A stretch of 7,589 nt of DNA, taken from Deltaproteobacteria bacterium. Lineage in GTDB: Bacteria > Desulfobacterota > GWC2-55-46 > UBA9637. Position 1 is the stretch's first letter. Each line of letters opens with the position of its first letter. Positions 6,856 through 7,589 of the stretch are shown here, one piece after another. Below the pieces are notes generated by a model, which did no database searches, was not told the origin of the DNA, and was given only the letters and a program-made list of their open reading frames with translations. The stretch spans positions 1 to 7,589 of the forward strand of contig JACRNK010000106.1 in NCBI GenBank assembly GCA_016234985.1. Direction: 5' to 3'. The translations under genes were made by a program, and so were the position numbers.

Positions 6856-6954
6856 AACTAATTTAGAATTTCTTAGTTAGGAATATATTCCATAGAATAT
6901 CCACAACTAATTTAGAATTTCTTAGTTAGGAATATATTCCATAGAATATATTCC
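6852..6954. repeat. Perfect 49-bp tandem duplication carrying GAATATATTC palindromes
   Basis: The unit 6852-6900 is repeated exactly at 6901-6949. Each unit contains the inverted pair AACTAA/TTAGTT and the 12-bp palindrome GGAATATATTCC (6880-6891 and 6929-6940). A third GAATATATTC spans the end of the second unit (6944-6953), so the 10-bp core occurs three times. The units lie upstream of the gvpA sigma-54 promoter, with palindrome centres about 215, 166 and 152 bp before the predicted start. This suits binding sites for an enhancer-binding protein, but that role is inferred. Confidence 0.85.
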
Positions 6955-6959
6955 ATAGT

Positions 6960-6977
6960 TATGGCGCAGATGCCATA
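6960..6977. promoter_or_regulatory. Dyad TATGGC-N6-GCCATA, possible upstream activator site
   Basis: TATGGC (6960-6965) and GCCATA (6972-6977) form a perfect dyad centred about 132 bp before the predicted gvpA start, within the usual range of enhancer-binding-protein sites. Its right arm extends to ATGCCATATAT (6970-6980), the exact reverse complement of ATATATGGCAT at 7070-7080, which covers the -24 box. Confidence 0.4.
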
Positions 6978-7074
6978 TATCTTTTGCGCTGCCGCATATC
7001 TTCAGAAAATACCAATCCCTGCAAATCGGCTATTTCCCACGCTTTACAGCCAACCATCCCATCCTCTCCATATA

Positions 7075-7090
7075 TGGCATGGAATTTGCT
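7075..7090 (+). promoter_or_regulatory. Sigma-54 (-24/-12) promoter of gvpA
   Basis: TGGCAT-GGAAT-TTGCT matches the sigma-54 consensus TGGCAC-N5-TTGCA/T at nearly every position, and the invariant GG (7076-7077) and GC (7088-7089) are 10 bp apart as required. Transcription should start near 7101, about 33 nt before the gvpA ATG. A gene for a sigma-54 activator ends 419 bp upstream, which supports the call. Confidence 0.85.
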
Positions 7091-7133
7091 TTTCATATAA
7101 ATCCGTAAATACAAATGAAAGGAGGTGATTATC

Positions 7134-7349
7134 ATGGCAGTAGAAAAAAGCATGGCATCATCCAGTCTGGTAGAGGTTATCGACCGGATACTGGACAAGG
7201 GCGTGGTCATAGACGCCTGGGCAAGGGTATCCCTTGTGGGCATCGAGCTCCTGGCAATAGAGGCCAGAGTTGTTGTCGCATCTGTTGAGACCTTCCTCAA
7301 GTATGCCGAGGCAGTTGGTCTCACGGCAACCGAAGCAGCCGCAGCTTAA
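7134..7349 (+). CDS. gvpA: Major gas vesicle structural protein GvpA
   Basis: GvpA monomers assemble into the ribbed protein wall of gas vesicles, the gas-filled buoyancy organelles. The 71-residue sequence is unmistakable: [48 protein letters not shown] spans residues about 16-63 and matches the highly conserved GvpA core, with a short variable end (TATEAAAA). The start is set at ATG 7134 because GGAGGTGAT (7121-7129), an almost perfect anti-16S match, lies 4 bp upstream and the family begins MAVEK. A GTG at 7125 in the same frame falls inside the Shine-Dalgarno sequence. The strong ribosome site suits a very abundant product. It is transcribed from the sigma-54 promoter at 7075-7090 and is the first gene of a cluster that continues beyond the window. 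Confidence 0.97.
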   Translation: MAVEKSMASSSLVEVIDRILDKGVVIDAWARVSLVGIELLAIEARVVVASVETFLKYAEAVGLTATEAAAA

Positions 7350-7379
7350 GCGCTTTAAGGGGTAAGAGAGCGGGACATT

Positions 7380-7436
7380 GGGGACACCTCCCCCCTCTCC
7401 CCCTCATGGAGGGGGACAAAGGGGGAGGATGTCCCC
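7380..7436 (+). repeat. Long GC-rich hairpin between gvpA and the next gene
   Basis: GGGGACA (7380-7386) pairs with TGTCCCC (7430-7436), CCTCCCCC (7387-7394) with GGGGGAGG (7421-7428), and CCCCCTC (7399-7405) with GAGGGGG (7409-7415) around an ATG loop. The result is a very stable interrupted stem. No T-run follows, so it is not a standard intrinsic terminator. It may protect the 3' end of gvpA mRNA or reduce read-through, favouring GvpA over accessory proteins, or it may be a dispersed repeat. Confidence 0.7.
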
Positions 7437-7471
7437 ATCATGTCTAATCAAACACAAAGGAGGAAACTAAA

Positions 7472-7589
7472 ATGACAAACGCAGATAATATAAGGACACT
7501 GACAGATGATGTTGTTAAAGCATATGGGGATAGGTTAGAGGCAATTGCCTCTATCAGACAAGAGGTATCTCACATAAAACAAGATGCCG
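7472..7589 (+). CDS. Start of a probable gas-vesicle-cluster accessory gene (3' end outside the window)
   Basis: ATG 7472 is preceded by AGGAGG (7459-7464) and opens a frame that runs to the window edge, giving 39 codons beginning MTNADNIRTLTDDVVKAYGD. The visible part is hydrophilic and helix-forming, with heptad-like spacing in EAIASIRQEVSHIKQDA that suggests a coiled coil. I do not recognise a specific Gvp family from so little sequence. Its place 122 bp after gvpA in the same direction, with a strong ribosome site, suggests a gas vesicle accessory or regulatory protein, but the product is unknown. Confidence 0.75.
   Translation, partial: MTNADNIRTLTDDVVKAYGDRLEAIASIRQEVSHIKQDA

Noticed and set aside
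6852..6949. CRISPR-like array
   Set aside because: There are only two units, directly adjacent with no unique spacers, so it is a simple tandem duplication.
6959..7324. Minus-strand open frame of 121 codons antisense to gvpA, including a 45-codon part from 7096 ending WEIADLQGLVFSEDMRQ-like sequence
   Set aside because: The longer frame is an antisense shadow of gvpA. The shorter part (7096-6959) has a rather protein-like composition but no Shine-Dalgarno, and it overlaps the sigma-54 promoter and the dyad. It could be a gene remnant but cannot be supported.

Overview
The window looks like a chromosomal segment of a Gram-negative, didermic bacterium, perhaps Nitrospirota or Desulfobacterota-like. 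This placement is an inference from gene content: a secreted repeat adhesin, the pdxJ (DXP-dependent) vitamin B6 route, a sigma-54 enhancer-binding protein, bacterial GvpA, and many REP-like palindromes. No rRNA, tRNA, CRISPR array or transposase gene is visible.

Layout. (1) 1-837 is the C-terminal end of a large secreted adhesin built from MBG/YDG-type beta repeats. It is followed by a REP-like palindrome, a strong intrinsic terminator and a possible very short MITE-like insertion (978-1080) whose right edge supplies the -35 box of the next gene. (2) 1122-3051 is a CstA-family carbon starvation transporter whose reading frame is broken near 1330-1348. (3) 3061-3778 is a VapBC-type toxin-antitoxin pair with its own promoter and two palindromes. 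(4) 3756-4849 on the minus strand is the pdxJ-acpS operon with a good sigma-70 promoter. (5) 5040-6656 is a two-gene plus-strand operon: an unrecognised 193-residue protein carrying a C-terminal GxxH motif, and a sigma-54 activator with no sensor domain. (6) 6657-7133 has no gene. It holds two REP-like hairpin pairs, a perfect 49-bp tandem duplication containing palindromes, a dyad, and an almost ideal -24/-12 promoter. (7) 7134-7589 is the start of a gas vesicle cluster: gvpA, a long GC-rich hairpin, and the first 39 codons of an accessory gene that leaves the window.

How the genes fit together. The clearest regulatory story is at the right end. A PspF-like sigma-54 activator lies directly upstream of gvpA, and gvpA has a TGGCAT-N5-TTGCT promoter with the required 10-bp GG-to-GC spacing. 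Palindromes suitable as upstream activator sites lie about 130-215 bp before the predicted start. I infer that flotation is controlled here by this activator, possibly modulated by its operon partner, since the activator has no input domain of its own. The left and middle parts (adhesin, cstA, vapBC, pdxJ-acpS) look like unrelated neighbours separated by promoters and repeats.
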